In this document: positions 34,464-43,269 of the stretch, piece by piece | Position numbering within the stretch: position 1 is the stretch's first letter | Layout of the letters: every line of letters begins with the position of its first letter | NCBI GenBank assembly: GCA_964532175.1 | Contig: CAZHGP010000002.1 | Location: forward strand, 1-64,000 | Length of the DNA: 64,000 bases | Direction: 5' to 3' | From: JAVZCJ01 sp964532175 | GTDB lineage: Archaea; Thermoproteota; Nitrososphaeria_A; Caldarchaeales; JAVZCJ01 | Notes under the pieces: generated by a model | Databases searched by the model: none | What the model saw: the letters and a program-made list of their open reading frames with translations, nothing else | Told to the model about the DNA's origin: nothing | Made by a program: the position numbers and the translations under genes

Positions 34464-34984
34464 GCGGTTTACATGGAGTTGGAAAATCAACAATAGCTAA
34501 GTTAATTTCTAAAGAATTTAATTTAAGATATATTTCTGCTGGTTTATTATTTAGAAAAATTGCTGAAGAGAAAAATTTAAGTTTATTAGAGCTTTCAGAA
34601 AAAGCTATGCTTTCTCCAGAAATTGATGCTATGATAGATAATATGCAAAAAGAAGAAGCTTCTAAAGGTAATGTAGTTATTGATGGTTTAATATCAAGCT
34701 TTATATGTAAAGATTTTGCAAATATTAAAATTTATATTAAAGCAAATTTAGAAACTAGGATTAATAGGATAGCTAAAAGAGATGGAATTGATTTTGATAA
34801 AGCTTTAGAAGAAACTTTAGAAAGAGAAAATAATGAAAGAGAAAGGTTTAAAAAATTTTATGGTTTTGATATAGATGATACATCAATATATGATTTAGTG
34901 ATTGATAATTCTTTTATTTCAGCCTCTATTTGTGTAAAAATTATTAAAATGTATATTAATGAATATCTTAAAAATAAAGGTTGA
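34448..34984 (+). CDS. cmk: Cytidylate kinase, archaeal type
   Basis: Phosphorylates CMP/dCMP with ATP. The P-loop SGLHGVGKSTIAK begins six residues after the chosen TTG at 34448 (LVITISG), matching the family N-terminus. The frame is open back to ATG 34400, but that would add an unrelated 16-residue extension inside eL34. RIAKRDGIDFDKALEETLERE holds the lid. The order eL34-CMK-eL14 is standard in archaea. Confidence 0.9.
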   Translation: MVITISGLHGVGKSTIAKLISKEFNLRYISAGLLFRKIAEEKNLSLLELSEKAMLSPEIDAMIDNMQKEEASKGNVVIDGLISSFICKDFANIKIYIKANLETRINRIAKRDGIDFDKALEETLERENNERERFKKFYGFDIDDTSIYDLVIDNSFISASICVKIIKMYINEYLKNKG

Positions 34985-34989
34985 TAAAA

Positions 34990-35274
34990 ATGATAGGGAG
35001 AGTTTGTGTAAAAGTTGCTGGTAGGGAAGCTGGAAAGAAATGTGTGATAGTATCAATTATTGATAAAAACTTTGTGCTTGTTACAGGGCCCAAATCTCTT
35101 ACTGGTGTAAAGAGACGTAGGGTAAATGTAATGCATCTTGCATTCACACCATATACTATAGATATAAAAAATGATGCGTCTGATGAAGAAGTATTAAAAG
35201 CTATTGAGAAAGCCGGACTTATGGAATATTTCAAAAAGGGAGTAAGGATTAAGGAAGGAATACCTGTGCTATGA
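34990..35274 (+). CDS. rpl14e: 50S ribosomal protein eL14
   Basis: 94-residue KOW-type protein: IGRVCVKVAGREAGKKCVIV, then LVTGPKSLTGVKRRRVNVMH. The ATG at 34990 follows GGTTGAT. In most archaea the pseudouridine synthase gene cbf5 comes next; here an acyl-CoA synthetase subunit follows with a 4-bp overlap. Confidence 0.94.
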   Translation: MIGRVCVKVAGREAGKKCVIVSIIDKNFVLVTGPKSLTGVKRRRVNVMHLAFTPYTIDIKNDASDEEVLKAIEKAGLMEYFKKGVRIKEGIPVL

Positions 35275-35975
35275 ACTTAGAAAAAATAAATGAAATTTTT
35301 AAAAAAGCAATAATTGAAAAAAGGAAAATATTAACTATTTATGAATCAAAAGAAATACTTTATCATTATGGTATTCCTATTTCAAAACATTATTTATTAA
35401 AAAATTTAAAAGATATAAATATAGCTTTAAAAGAAATCTCTTTTCCAATTGCTTTAAAAATTTCTTCTCCACAAATTATTCATAAAACAGATATTGGAGG
35501 AATAAAGCTTAATATAAATTCTAAAAAGGAATTGATAAAAGCTTATAATGAAATAATTTTTAATATAAAAGAAAAATTTCCGAATATTTCTATTGAAGGA
35601 ATTTTAATAGAAGAAATGATTAAAAAAGGATTAGAAATAATAATTGGTGGAATACAAGATCCTGTTTTTGGTCCATGCATAATGTTTGGCTTAGGTGGAA
35701 TATTCGTAGAAGTTTATAAAGATACTTCATTTAGAGCATGTCCTTTATCATTAAACGATGCTTTAGAAATGATTATGGAAATAAAAGGCTTTCCTATATT
35801 AAAAGGGATAAGAGGAGAGAAGCCAATAAATATTGAAGAATTATGCAATATAATAATTAAATTATCTGATTTAATGATAAAATATGAAAATATAATTTCT
35901 GAATTTGATATAAATCCAATTATAGCATCTTCTGAAAGAATAGTAGCTGTTGATGCTAGATTTTTATTAAAATAA
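35271..35975 (+). CDS. ADP-forming acyl-CoA synthetase beta subunit (ATP-grasp)
   Basis: 234 residues with the ATP-grasp fold of the AcdB subunit: FPIALKISSPQIIHKTDIGGI, GILIEEMIKKGLEIIIG, DPVFGPCIMFGLGGIFVEV and EFDINPIIA. With an alpha subunit it converts acetyl-CoA (or a related acyl-CoA), ADP and Pi to acid, ATP and CoA, an energy-conserving step. No alpha subunit gene is in this window. It overlaps eL14 by 4 bp, so it is co-transcribed with ribosomal genes. Confidence 0.88.
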   Translation: MNLEKINEIFKKAIIEKRKILTIYESKEILYHYGIPISKHYLLKNLKDINIALKEISFPIALKISSPQIIHKTDIGGIKLNINSKKELIKAYNEIIFNIKEKFPNISIEGILIEEMIKKGLEIIIGGIQDPVFGPCIMFGLGGIFVEVYKDTSFRACPLSLNDALEMIMEIKGFPILKGIRGEKPINIEELCNIIIKLSDLMIKYENIISEFDINPIIASSERIVAVDARFLLK

Positions 35976-36018
35976 TTATATTTATCTTTAATAAATAAAA
36001 AAATAGGAGGTTTTAAAA

Positions 36019-36612
36019 TTGAGAATAATAGGTATTTCAGGCGAATCTCATAGTGGAAAAACTTTATTAATTGAAGAATTAACTAAATATTTCTCTTCTA
36101 AAGGTTATAGTATAGCTACTGTTAAATGCAGTAAGCATGAACAATTTGATATAGCTGGTAAAGATACTTTAAGACATAGAATTGCTGGAGCATGTTATAC
36201 AATTGGTTTAGCTGAAAAAGAAACAATTCTATTAACTAAAAAAATTTCATTATTTGATGTTATTAATCTTTTACTCCCTCCAGTAGATTATGTTTTTGTA
36301 GAAGGATGTGATAAAGAAAAATTGCCTAGAATATATGTAGGTAAGAATATTAATTCTTCAGAAGCTTTTGCATATTGGAAACCTGGTGAAAAAATAGATG
36401 AAATAATTAATAAAATAAATTCTCTTCCTGAAGAATCAATTCAATTAATTATAGATAATAAAAAAATTCCAATGAACCCTTTTGTTCAAAAAGTATTCTT
36501 TAAATTATTATATAGTTTAACATCAATATTAAAAGATGTAAATATTAAAGAAGCAAAATCGTTAATAATAAAAATGAATTTAAAAAATAATATTCATAAT
36601 GAAAAAGTTTAA
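36019..36612 (+). CDS. mobB: MobB-like molybdopterin-guanine dinucleotide biosynthesis protein
   Basis: 197 residues with the P-loop GISGESHSGKTLLIEEL, followed by ATVKCSKHEQFDIAGKDTLRHRIAGA, the typical MobB segment. A C-terminal 60-residue extension is seen in archaeal members. It helps attach GMP to molybdopterin, so the organism probably has Mo/W enzymes. It starts with TTG eight bases after a strong AGGAGG Shine-Dalgarno. Confidence 0.82.
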   Translation: MRIIGISGESHSGKTLLIEELTKYFSSKGYSIATVKCSKHEQFDIAGKDTLRHRIAGACYTIGLAEKETILLTKKISLFDVINLLLPPVDYVFVEGCDKEKLPRIYVGKNINSSEAFAYWKPGEKIDEIINKINSLPEESIQLIIDNKKIPMNPFVQKVFFKLLYSLTSILKDVNIKEAKSLIIKMNLKNNIHNEKV

Positions 36613-36615
36613 ATA
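36604..36615 (+). promoter_or_regulatory. TATA box of the transaldolase-like gene
   Basis: AAGTTTAAATAC is centred about 30 bp before the ATG at 36642, which has no Shine-Dalgarno. This is consistent with a leaderless transcript. Confidence 0.5.
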
Positions 36616-36641
36616 CCTCATTTTTTTAAAAAAATACGAAT

Positions 36642-38765
36642 ATGTCTCAAAAACTAAAAATTTATGAACAAAGTACAGACCATAGCAATCACATAGTTTT
36701 ATTAACTTTGAATGGTTTAACAAGATTAGCTGCTGACCATATCCTTCATAAAGAAATGGTAGGACATTTAGAAGAAACTATAGGGAATGTGATTCGAGCA
36801 TTGAACATTGAATTTCAAAAATCTTTAATAGATTTTAATAAAAAAGAGAATTTCTTAATTCGTGCAAGAGCTTACGATTTATTAATACAAATAGCTCTTA
36901 ATCTTTATGGATTAGAAAGTAAGATAATTGGTTTTTCTAAAAAGGAGAAAGAAAGAACTTTAAAAATAATAGAAAATGCTTTAAGAGATTGGGAATATAC
37001 TGAAAAAGAAGCCTCTAAGAAATTTGGAGGAGCATTAGCTTCTAAATTTGTTATTGAAGAAAATTTATCTGAAATGAAGAAAGTAATGTCACCATCAGGT
37101 TACTTTAGAGCTCCTGGTTCTATGATATCATACATGGCAGAAAATATAGAAAAAGGATTAAAAGAAGATTCATTTTTACTTTCTTTTCTATTTGAAGCGA
37201 AAAAACAAATTGAAGAAAACATATACTATAAATTAAGTGAAAAAGGTTTTTGCAAATTTGGTAATGATTATGCTCTTGGACTTAGATGGATGAGGCATCT
37301 TGGTTTTGTTCAAGTTTCAACAAATCCTTCATTAGCTGCAATAGCTTATCTCGATGATCCAAGCCTTTGGGAAGGATATGAAGAAAAATTCTATAGTGAA
37401 AATCTTTGTAAAAGTTTTAAGAAAATAATCGAAGAATATGCTGAATTATTAGAAAATCCTGAAAAACATGGAGATGAACTTGCTGCATATGGTACTGAAG
37501 TTTCAATATGGCCAAATTTAGCTATTTTTAGACCAATTGCTATAAATTCAAATATGTTTCTTGGAATGGTTAGTTTACAATTGAATCCAACAATAGCTGA
37601 TAGCTATGAAAAAAGTATTGAAAATGCTTTAAAAATATATTCTGATGCGCAAGAATTTTTCAAAGAATATGATAAATATCTCCTTTGGGGATATTCTCAA
37701 AATATAGAAAGAGGTAGGCCGAATATAGTTTTTAAAGTAGCTGGTAGTTCTCCAGCCGCTATTAATATTACTTCTCATTTAGAAAGCTTAGGTATAGGAA
37801 CAAATAATACAGTAACTTTTACAGTATCGCAAGAAGTTGAATTAATATTAGCTAAAATAGAAGGAAGAGCTAAAGCTATTAAGAAAGGAATACCTTTAAC
37901 AACTGTTTATGAAACGAACATGGGAGGTAGATTTGAAGATTTTATTAGAGAATATAAAGCTGAGAAATTATTAAGAAAAGCTTTAGAAAAAGTAAGCGAT
38001 AAAGAACAAGCATTAAATGATTTAGCAGAAAAATTGGGTATTGGAAAAGAAATAAAAAATATTAAATCTATTAATGAGAAAATAATAAAAATTTCAAGTC
38101 ATTTAAGGCCTTTGGATATACAACCATTCATTGATTTCTTATCAAATGCTGGAGTTCCTGATGCAAAAAATCTTTCACAAATAGAGAAAGATATTAGTCA
38201 AGCAAGTATATGCATCACAAAAAGAGTTTATGAAATATTTTTCCATCCTAAAAATAGACTTAAATGGTTAAAATATATCCAATCAAAATATGGATTAACT
38301 AAAGATCAAGCATATGAAGTATTAAAAGGTATTCATGTATTACCTGCTTCAAAAAGGAAACCAGCTGAAACTTTAGAAACACTTGCAAATGATTACATGG
38401 TACATACAGAATTCCCAAATCATCAAAAGAATGTACTCTTAGAAAGTATGAAACCTGGTTTTAAAATTGAAAAATTAAAAAATTCTGTTCTAAAACCAAT
38501 AGATCGAAGACTTATTTCTAGACTTCTTAAAGATGAGGATATAGGTGAAATTTTTAAGAGTTCTTGGGAACTTACTCCAAATTTAATAGAAAAACTTAAA
38601 GAAGCAAAGATATTAAATGCTGAGAAATATGGAACAAATGGTATTCCTCCAGAAAAATGGGCAGACTTTGGATCAACAATAAGAACGATGAATGAATTTT
38701 CAAATAGTTATGAAAAATTCAAGAAAGAATGCATTGAACATGTTATAAAATGGTTTAAAAAATAA
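36642..38765 (+). CDS. Large transaldolase-like protein
   Basis: 707 residues. The central part matches the transaldolase class I aldolase barrel: GFVQVSTNPSLAAIA is the TTNPSL-type motif and NIVFKVAGSSPAAINIT carries the expected Schiff-base lysine (FKVAG). TNNTVTFTVSQEVELI and KGIPLTTVYETNMGGR follow. About 200 extra residues on each side are helical and unassigned. Ordinary transaldolases are 210-340 residues, so this is a distinct long subfamily. The substrate is unknown; a role in sugar phosphate metabolism is only inferred. Confidence 0.7.
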   Translation: MSQKLKIYEQSTDHSNHIVLLTLNGLTRLAADHILHKEMVGHLEETIGNVIRALNIEFQKSLIDFNKKENFLIRARAYDLLIQIALNLYGLESKIIGFSKKEKERTLKIIENALRDWEYTEKEASKKFGGALASKFVIEENLSEMKKVMSPSGYFRAPGSMISYMAENIEKGLKEDSFLLSFLFEAKKQIEENIYYKLSEKGFCKFGNDYALGLRWMRHLGFVQVSTNPSLAAIAYLDDPSLWEGYEEKFYSENLCKSFKKIIEEYAELLENPEKHGDELAAYGTEVSIWPNLAIFRPIAINSNMFLGMVSLQLNPTIADSYEKSIENALKIYSDAQEFFKEYDKYLLWGYSQNIERGRPNIVFKVAGSSPAAINITSHLESLGIGTNNTVTFTVSQEVELILAKIEGRAKAIKKGIPLTTVYETNMGGRFEDFIREYKAEKLLRKALEKVSDKEQALNDLAEKLGIGKEIKNIKSINEKIIKISSHLRPLDIQPFIDFLSNAGVPDAKNLSQIEKDISQASICITKRVYEIFFHPKNRLKWLKYIQSKYGLTKDQAYEVLKGIHVLPASKRKPAETLETLANDYMVHTEFPNHQKNVLLESMKPGFKIEKLKNSVLKPIDRRLISRLLKDEDIGEIFKSSWELTPNLIEKLKEAKILNAEKYGTNGIPPEKWADFGSTIRTMNEFSNSYEKFKKECIEHVIKWFKK

Positions 38766-38810
38766 TTTTTATATTTTTAAATAGCATTGACATGCTATAC
38801 ATACTATATA

Positions 38811-38918
38811 TAGCCCGGGGGAGATTCGAACTCCCGTCGATGGGTTACTCCTTATTTGATCCAGAGCCCATCATCCCTAGTCCCTTTCTAACCAGTTTGA
38901 CCACTAGACGACCGGGCT
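38811..38918 (-). tRNA. tRNA-Gln(CTG), interrupted by intron(s)
   Basis: The acceptor stem AGCCCGG/CCGGGCT with discriminator A, and the T arm GGGAG-TTCGAAT-CTCCC, are perfect. The anticodon stem ATGGG/CCCAT encloses CTCTGGA, the typical archaeal tRNA-Gln(CUG) loop, followed by about 15 extra bases (TCAAATAAGGAGTAA). That fits an intron after position 37. The gene is 108 nt, so a further 18-20 nt are inserted between the D arm and the anticodon stem, where CTAGT/ACTAG could pair. No CCA is encoded. The identity Gln rests on the anticodon loop. Confidence 0.8.
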
Positions 38919-39034
38919 ATATATTGAATATATTTTTAATATTCTTAATAAAGTTTATATATTGGCTTCTAAAAAAGTTTACAATAGTTTTATGATAATT
39001 GGCTTATTTCTCCTAATTCTTAAAAGGTGTTTTA

Positions 39035-39970
39035 ATGAATAAAGAAAAGAAGCTTTTTTTAAAGGATCAAATTTGCCCTGAATGTGGTTCACCTTTTTTA
39101 ATTAAGGATAGTAGTACTGGAGAAGTATCTTGTCAAGAATGTGGATATGTAATTATAGAAAAAGGAGTTGATAGAGGGCCTGAATGGAGAAATTTTAATG
39201 AAGAAAGTGAAAAACGTAGCAGAGTAGGCGCTCCATTATCTATAATATATCATGATCAAGGATTATCAACAGTTATTGAAAAAATCCATAAAGATGCAAG
39301 TGGGAAGAATCTTCCAAAAGAAGTTAGAGAATCTCTTTTAAGATTAAGAAAACTTGATGTTACTTCACAAGTTAATCCATCTGAAACAAGAAATTTACAA
39401 CAAGCAATAAATATATTAGAGATTTATGCTGATAAATTACATTTATCAACTCCAGTTATTGAGAAAGCAATGCAAATATATAGAAAAGCTTTTAAAAATG
39501 GGCTTGTAAGAGGCAGGTCTATAAGAGCAATTATAGCTGCAGCAATTTATGCTGCTTGTAGAATAAATTATACTCCAAGAGATTTAAGAGAATTTGAAAA
39601 AGCATATCCAATTGTTAAGAAAAAAGCTATAGCTCAAGGTTATAGGCTTTTAGTTAAATATCTTAATTTAAAAATTCCAGTAATAGACCCAACTATATAT
39701 GTTAATAAAATTGCTTCAAAGCTTGGTTTAAGTCAAAATATTATTCAAGAAACAATTAAAATATTAAATAAAGCTGAAGAAGTTGGAGCAACAATAGGTA
39801 AAGATCCTGTAGGAATTGCAGCTGCAGCATTATACATGTCATGTCAAAAATTGCATCCAGAAATAACTCAGAAAGACATTGCTAAAGTCGCAGGAGTTAC
39901 AGAAGTAACTGTACGTAATCGTTTTAAGAATTTAAAAGATACGTTTAACTCTCACAAGATATTAATATAA
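39035..39970 (+). CDS. tfb: Transcription initiation factor B (TFB, first copy)
   Basis: 311 residues; bridges TBP-TATA and RNA polymerase. The zinc ribbon CPECGSPFLIKDSSTGEVSCQECG is followed by the B-reader region (GPEWRNFNEESEKRSRVGAP) and two cyclin repeats (GRSIRAIIAAAIYAACR; DPVGIAAAALYMSCQ), ending with the BRE-recognising helix (TEVTVRNRFKNL). It follows an AAAGGTG Shine-Dalgarno. A second TFB lies 2 kb away on the other strand. Confidence 0.95.
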   Translation: MNKEKKLFLKDQICPECGSPFLIKDSSTGEVSCQECGYVIIEKGVDRGPEWRNFNEESEKRSRVGAPLSIIYHDQGLSTVIEKIHKDASGKNLPKEVRESLLRLRKLDVTSQVNPSETRNLQQAINILEIYADKLHLSTPVIEKAMQIYRKAFKNGLVRGRSIRAIIAAAIYAACRINYTPRDLREFEKAYPIVKKKAIAQGYRLLVKYLNLKIPVIDPTIYVNKIASKLGLSQNIIQETIKILNKAEEVGATIGKDPVGIAAAALYMSCQKLHPEITQKDIAKVAGVTEVTVRNRFKNLKDTFNSHKILI

Positions 39971-40149
39971 TAATCTCTATTCTTACTATTCCTTAATTTC
40001 TCCCTTTTTTATTTTACTTTTAAAAAGATTTTTTGTATAGAGAAGAAATAACTATGAAAAGAACTACTTTTTTCTTATTGAAATACTCTTAAAATTTTTC
40101 TTTTTTAAACTTTTTCTTATACCTTTTTTAAATATTTTATTGATTTAAG
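39971..40149 (+). terminator. T-rich intergenic segment after TFB1
   Basis: Several T-runs (for example CCCTTTTTTATTTTACTTTT near 40002) follow the TFB stop, like archaeal intrinsic terminators. No gene or strong hairpin is visible in the rest of this 179-bp gap. Confidence 0.4.
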
Positions 40150-40365
40150 ATGCCTTATTGTATAGAATGTGGTGGCTTACTAGAATATGATAGAGAGCTT
40201 AAATCATATTATTGTAAAAGTTGTGGTGCAACTTTTTCACTTCAAGAATTATTAACATTAAGAGATAAAAAGAAATTAATTAATAATAAAAATAAAAATG
40301 AGAAAAAGAAAAAAATGGAATATTTAGAATGGTGGTTATCTGAAAAAGAGAAAAAAAGTAAATAA
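40150..40365 (+). CDS. Small zinc-ribbon protein
   Basis: 71 residues. A single zinc ribbon (CIECGGLLEYD...YYCKSCGAT, residues 4-28) resembles the N-terminal ribbon of TFS/RPB9-type transcription proteins. It is followed by a lysine-rich tail ending LEWWLSEKEKK. Its position 37 bp before a GPN GTPase suggests co-expression. GPN proteins are linked to RNA polymerase assembly, so a transcription role is possible but unproven. Confidence 0.6.
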   Translation: MPYCIECGGLLEYDRELKSYYCKSCGATFSLQELLTLRDKKKLINNKNKNEKKKKMEYLEWWLSEKEKKSK

Positions 40366-40402
40366 AAAAGTAAATAAATATTAAAAAAACTAAAGAGTTG
40401 AA

Positions 40403-41164
40403 ATGTATTCCTTATTCATTCTAGGAACAGCAGGATCAGGTAAATCTACTTTAGCTTATTCATTTAGTGAATGGCTTAAAGATCAGGAACAATCTTGTAT
40501 AAATGTAAACCTAGACCCTGCAGCAATAACTTTACCTTATGAACCAGATATAGATATAAGAGATTATATTGATTATGAAAGAATAATGGCTGAAAGAGGT
40601 TTAGGACCAAATGCAGCATTGATAGCTTCTTTAAGAGAATTTTGTGAAGAAATAGATGATTTTAAAGAAGAAATAGAAAACTATAATGTCGATTATTGTA
40701 TTATTGATACTCCTGGGCAACTTGAGCTTTTTGCTTTTAGAAAAGAAGGTGAATTTTTAGCAAATAATTTAGTATCTTATCCTAAAGGAATAATATTTTT
40801 AATAGATCCTGTATTTTGTTCTTCACCTAAAAATTTTGTAGCAAGCTTATTTTTATCAATTTCAGTATATACTGTTTTTAATTTACCAACAATTCTTGCT
40901 TTATCCAAATCAGATTCATTAAATAAGAAAGAACTTGATAAAATTATTAATTGGTTTGAAGAAAAAGATAGATTATTATTAGATATAGATTCTTCTCTTA
41001 AGGGTTTATCTTCAGCAATTTCTTTTGAAATTGCTTCAGCTATTTTAGAAATAGTAAATTCTTTAGACTTTGTTCCAATATCATCTTTTGAATTAACTGG
41101 TTTTACAGAACTTCATGCAGCTATAACACGTATGTTAGGAGAAGGTGAAATAGAAATTAGATAA
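40403..41164 (+). CDS. GPN-loop GTPase
   Basis: 253 residues. P-loop GTAGSGKST, the diagnostic GPN insert in ERGLGPNAALIASL, the DTPGQLELFAF switch and the guanine-specificity region ALSKSD are present. Eukaryotic relatives (XAB1/Gpn1-3) help assemble and import RNA polymerase; the archaeal protein is homodimeric and its client is not established. It is followed after 16 bp by a coiled-coil gene with its own AGGAGG site. Confidence 0.9.
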   Translation: MYSLFILGTAGSGKSTLAYSFSEWLKDQEQSCINVNLDPAAITLPYEPDIDIRDYIDYERIMAERGLGPNAALIASLREFCEEIDDFKEEIENYNVDYCIIDTPGQLELFAFRKEGEFLANNLVSYPKGIIFLIDPVFCSSPKNFVASLFLSISVYTVFNLPTILALSKSDSLNKKELDKIINWFEEKDRLLLDIDSSLKGLSSAISFEIASAILEIVNSLDFVPISSFELTGFTELHAAITRMLGEGEIEIR

Positions 41165-41180
41165 AAGGAGGTTAAATAAT

Positions 41181-42050
41181 TTGGAAAACTTAGAAGAAAT
41201 AAATGAAATTGAGAATTTAAAAGCTAAGATAAATGAAATAAATGAAAAAATAAATGAATTAATTAATGAAAAAAGTAAAATAATTGAAGAAAGAAATAAA
41301 TATTTACAAACATTAAAAACATTAAAGTCTGAAGTATATCAACTTAGAATAGGTAAAAATAATTTAAATGAAAGAATAAAGAAAATAATTGAAGAAATTA
41401 GATTAACTAAAAAATCTCTATTAGAGAATATTAATAAAATTAAAGAATTAAAAAATAATATTAAATCATTAAATAAACCAAATTTATCAATTGAAAATAT
41501 AAAAAAAAGAATAGAGAAAAATGAATGGATTATTCAAACAGAACTTCTTACACCTTTTGAAGAAAAAAAGCTTTATGAAGAAATTAGAAAATTAGAAAAA
41601 CTTTTAATAGATGCTGAAAAAATTAAAGAAATGAATAATGAAATAAATAGATTATTAATAGAAATAAATAATAAAAAAGAAATAATAAATAAAAATGCTT
41701 TAGAATTGCAAAAGCTCAAAGAAAAGAGAAATAGAATATTTAATGAATTTAAACCTCTTTTAGAAGATTATAAAAATATTAAAAATGAAATTATTATTCT
41801 TTCCAGAAAATATAATGATATAAAAAATAAGCATAGATTTTTAGAAGCTGAAAAAATATTATTAAATTCCAAATTAATTGAACTTATGTATAAAATAAAA
41901 AGTAAAAAGGAAGAAGAATTAAAAAGAAAAGAGGATGAAATCAAGAAAAAAATAAAGGAAGAAGCTTTAATGAAAATTAAAAATGGTAAAAAATTGACTT
42001 TCGAAGAATTTAAGATTCTTTTTGAAGATCAAGAATCGGTTATTAAATAA
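41181..42050 (+). CDS. Archaeal coiled-coil protein (COG1340-like)
   Basis: 289 residues, almost entirely heptad-repeat coiled coil rich in Glu, Lys, Ile and Asn, with a short break around residues 95-120 (KPNLSIENIKKRIEKNEWI). The C-terminus GKKLTFEEFKILFEDQ is the most conserved-looking part. No enzymatic motif is present. It resembles uncharacterised archaeal coiled-coil proteins. It starts with TTG after AGGAGG and ends 4 bp from the convergent TFB2 gene. Confidence 0.7.
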   Translation: MENLEEINEIENLKAKINEINEKINELINEKSKIIEERNKYLQTLKTLKSEVYQLRIGKNNLNERIKKIIEEIRLTKKSLLENINKIKELKNNIKSLNKPNLSIENIKKRIEKNEWIIQTELLTPFEEKKLYEEIRKLEKLLIDAEKIKEMNNEINRLLIEINNKKEIINKNALELQKLKEKRNRIFNEFKPLLEDYKNIKNEIIILSRKYNDIKNKHRFLEAEKILLNSKLIELMYKIKSKKEEELKRKEDEIKKKIKEEALMKIKNGKKLTFEEFKILFEDQESVIK

Positions 42051-42054
42051 AATT

Positions 42055-42975
42055 TTAAAAAGCTACTTCTATATTCAATTTCTCGAGTAATTCTTTATAT
42101 CTATTTCTAATCGTTACTTCTGTTACATGAGCAATTTCTGCTATTTCTCTTTGAGTTATATTGTAATTCAAAAGAATAGCAGCAACATATGTTGCTGCTG
42201 CAGCTAAACTTATAGGACCTTTACCACTTGTTATTCTTGCATTTCTAGCAACATCATATATTAAATTAGCTATTTTTTCTACTTCTCCTCCTAAATTAAG
42301 ATTATTTACAAAACGTGAAATATACAATCTTACATCTGAAAGATTTGATGAAATATTTAATGAACGTATCATTAATCTATAACACTTCCCAACTTCCTTC
42401 TTAGAAACATTTGCAGCCTTTGATACTTCTGAAAGTAATCTAACAATATTACATTGTTTACAAGAGAGATAAAGTGCTGCTGCAGCTATTCCTTTTAATG
42501 ATCTAGCACGTGGCATATTACTTCTGAATATTTTTCTAACATACATTGAAGCTGTTTCTATAACACTATTTGGCAGTCCTAAAGCCGCTCCTATTATATT
42601 TAATTCATGTAAAATTTTAGATAATGCTCTGCTTTCACTATCCATTATTTTAGTTCTTTTATCCCATTTATCTAATAATTTAACATTCTCGACTTGTTCT
42701 TTACTTGAAATTTTTCCATTATAAACACCAATTTTTGTTGATAATCCTTTATCATGTATAGAAAGTGTGACAGGAGCACCAACACGTACTCTTAATTTAT
42801 CTTTTTCTCCTTCAAAATTGTGCCACTCAGGACCAAAATCATAAGTTTTTTGAACTATTACTACACCACAATCTTTACAAGATACCTCACCAGTTCTAGA
42901 ATCTATTAAGAGATTTATACTGCCACATTCTGGGCAACGAGTAATAGTTTCATCTAATGAAGTTTTACGAGGCAT
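42055..42975 (-). CDS. Transcription initiation factor B, second paralogue
   Basis: 306 residues. The zinc ribbon is intact (CPECGSINLLIDSRTGEVSCKDCG), with the B-reader EWHNFEGEKDKLRVRVGAP and two cyclin repeats (RARSLKGIAAAALYLSC; GKGPISLAAAATYVAA). The C-terminal helix TEVTIRNRYKEL is kept. Sequence divergence from TFB1 in the first cyclin repeat suggests a specialised promoter set or partner. It ends the eS8-SRP19-gar1-TFB2 run, 4 bp after gar1. Confidence 0.93.
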   Translation of the reverse strand: MPRKTSLDETITRCPECGSINLLIDSRTGEVSCKDCGVVIVQKTYDFGPEWHNFEGEKDKLRVRVGAPVTLSIHDKGLSTKIGVYNGKISSKEQVENVKLLDKWDKRTKIMDSESRALSKILHELNIIGAALGLPNSVIETASMYVRKIFRSNMPRARSLKGIAAAALYLSCKQCNIVRLLSEVSKAANVSKKEVGKCYRLMIRSLNISSNLSDVRLYISRFVNNLNLGGEVEKIANLIYDVARNARITSGKGPISLAAAATYVAAILLNYNITQREIAEIAHVTEVTIRNRYKELLEKLNIEVAF

Positions 42976-42979
42976 TTTT

Positions 42980-43228
42980 TCACTCCTTTAAATAAACTTT
43001 TATAATTTTTGATAATAATTCTTCTTCATTAACTTTAATTTCTGCAAATGGAGAAGAAATAGGACCAAAAATATTTGAAATATATCCTATTTCATGCATT
43101 TCATCATTAAATACTTTTTGTCCTAATTTAGGTATTTTTACATTATTATCAATTTTGACTATAATACTTTTAGTTGCTTTAATATAATGAAAAACACTCC
43201 CTAGCTTAATAATGTTATTAAGCATCAA
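42980..43228 (-). CDS. gar1: H/ACA ribonucleoprotein subunit Gar1
   Basis: 82 residues; six-stranded barrel that binds Cbf5 and aids product release in H/ACA-guided pseudouridylation. KLGQKVFNDEMHEIGYISNIFGP and SSPFAEIKV are conserved, and the eukaryotic GAR tails are absent as expected. Pairing of gar1 with a TFB gene is common in archaea. Confidence 0.88.
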   Translation of the reverse strand: MMLNNIIKLGSVFHYIKATKSIIVKIDNNVKIPKLGQKVFNDEMHEIGYISNIFGPISSPFAEIKVNEEELLSKIIKVYLKE

Positions 43229-43269
43229 TAATCACTACACATTTATTAAAAGTTAAATTTAAATCTTTT

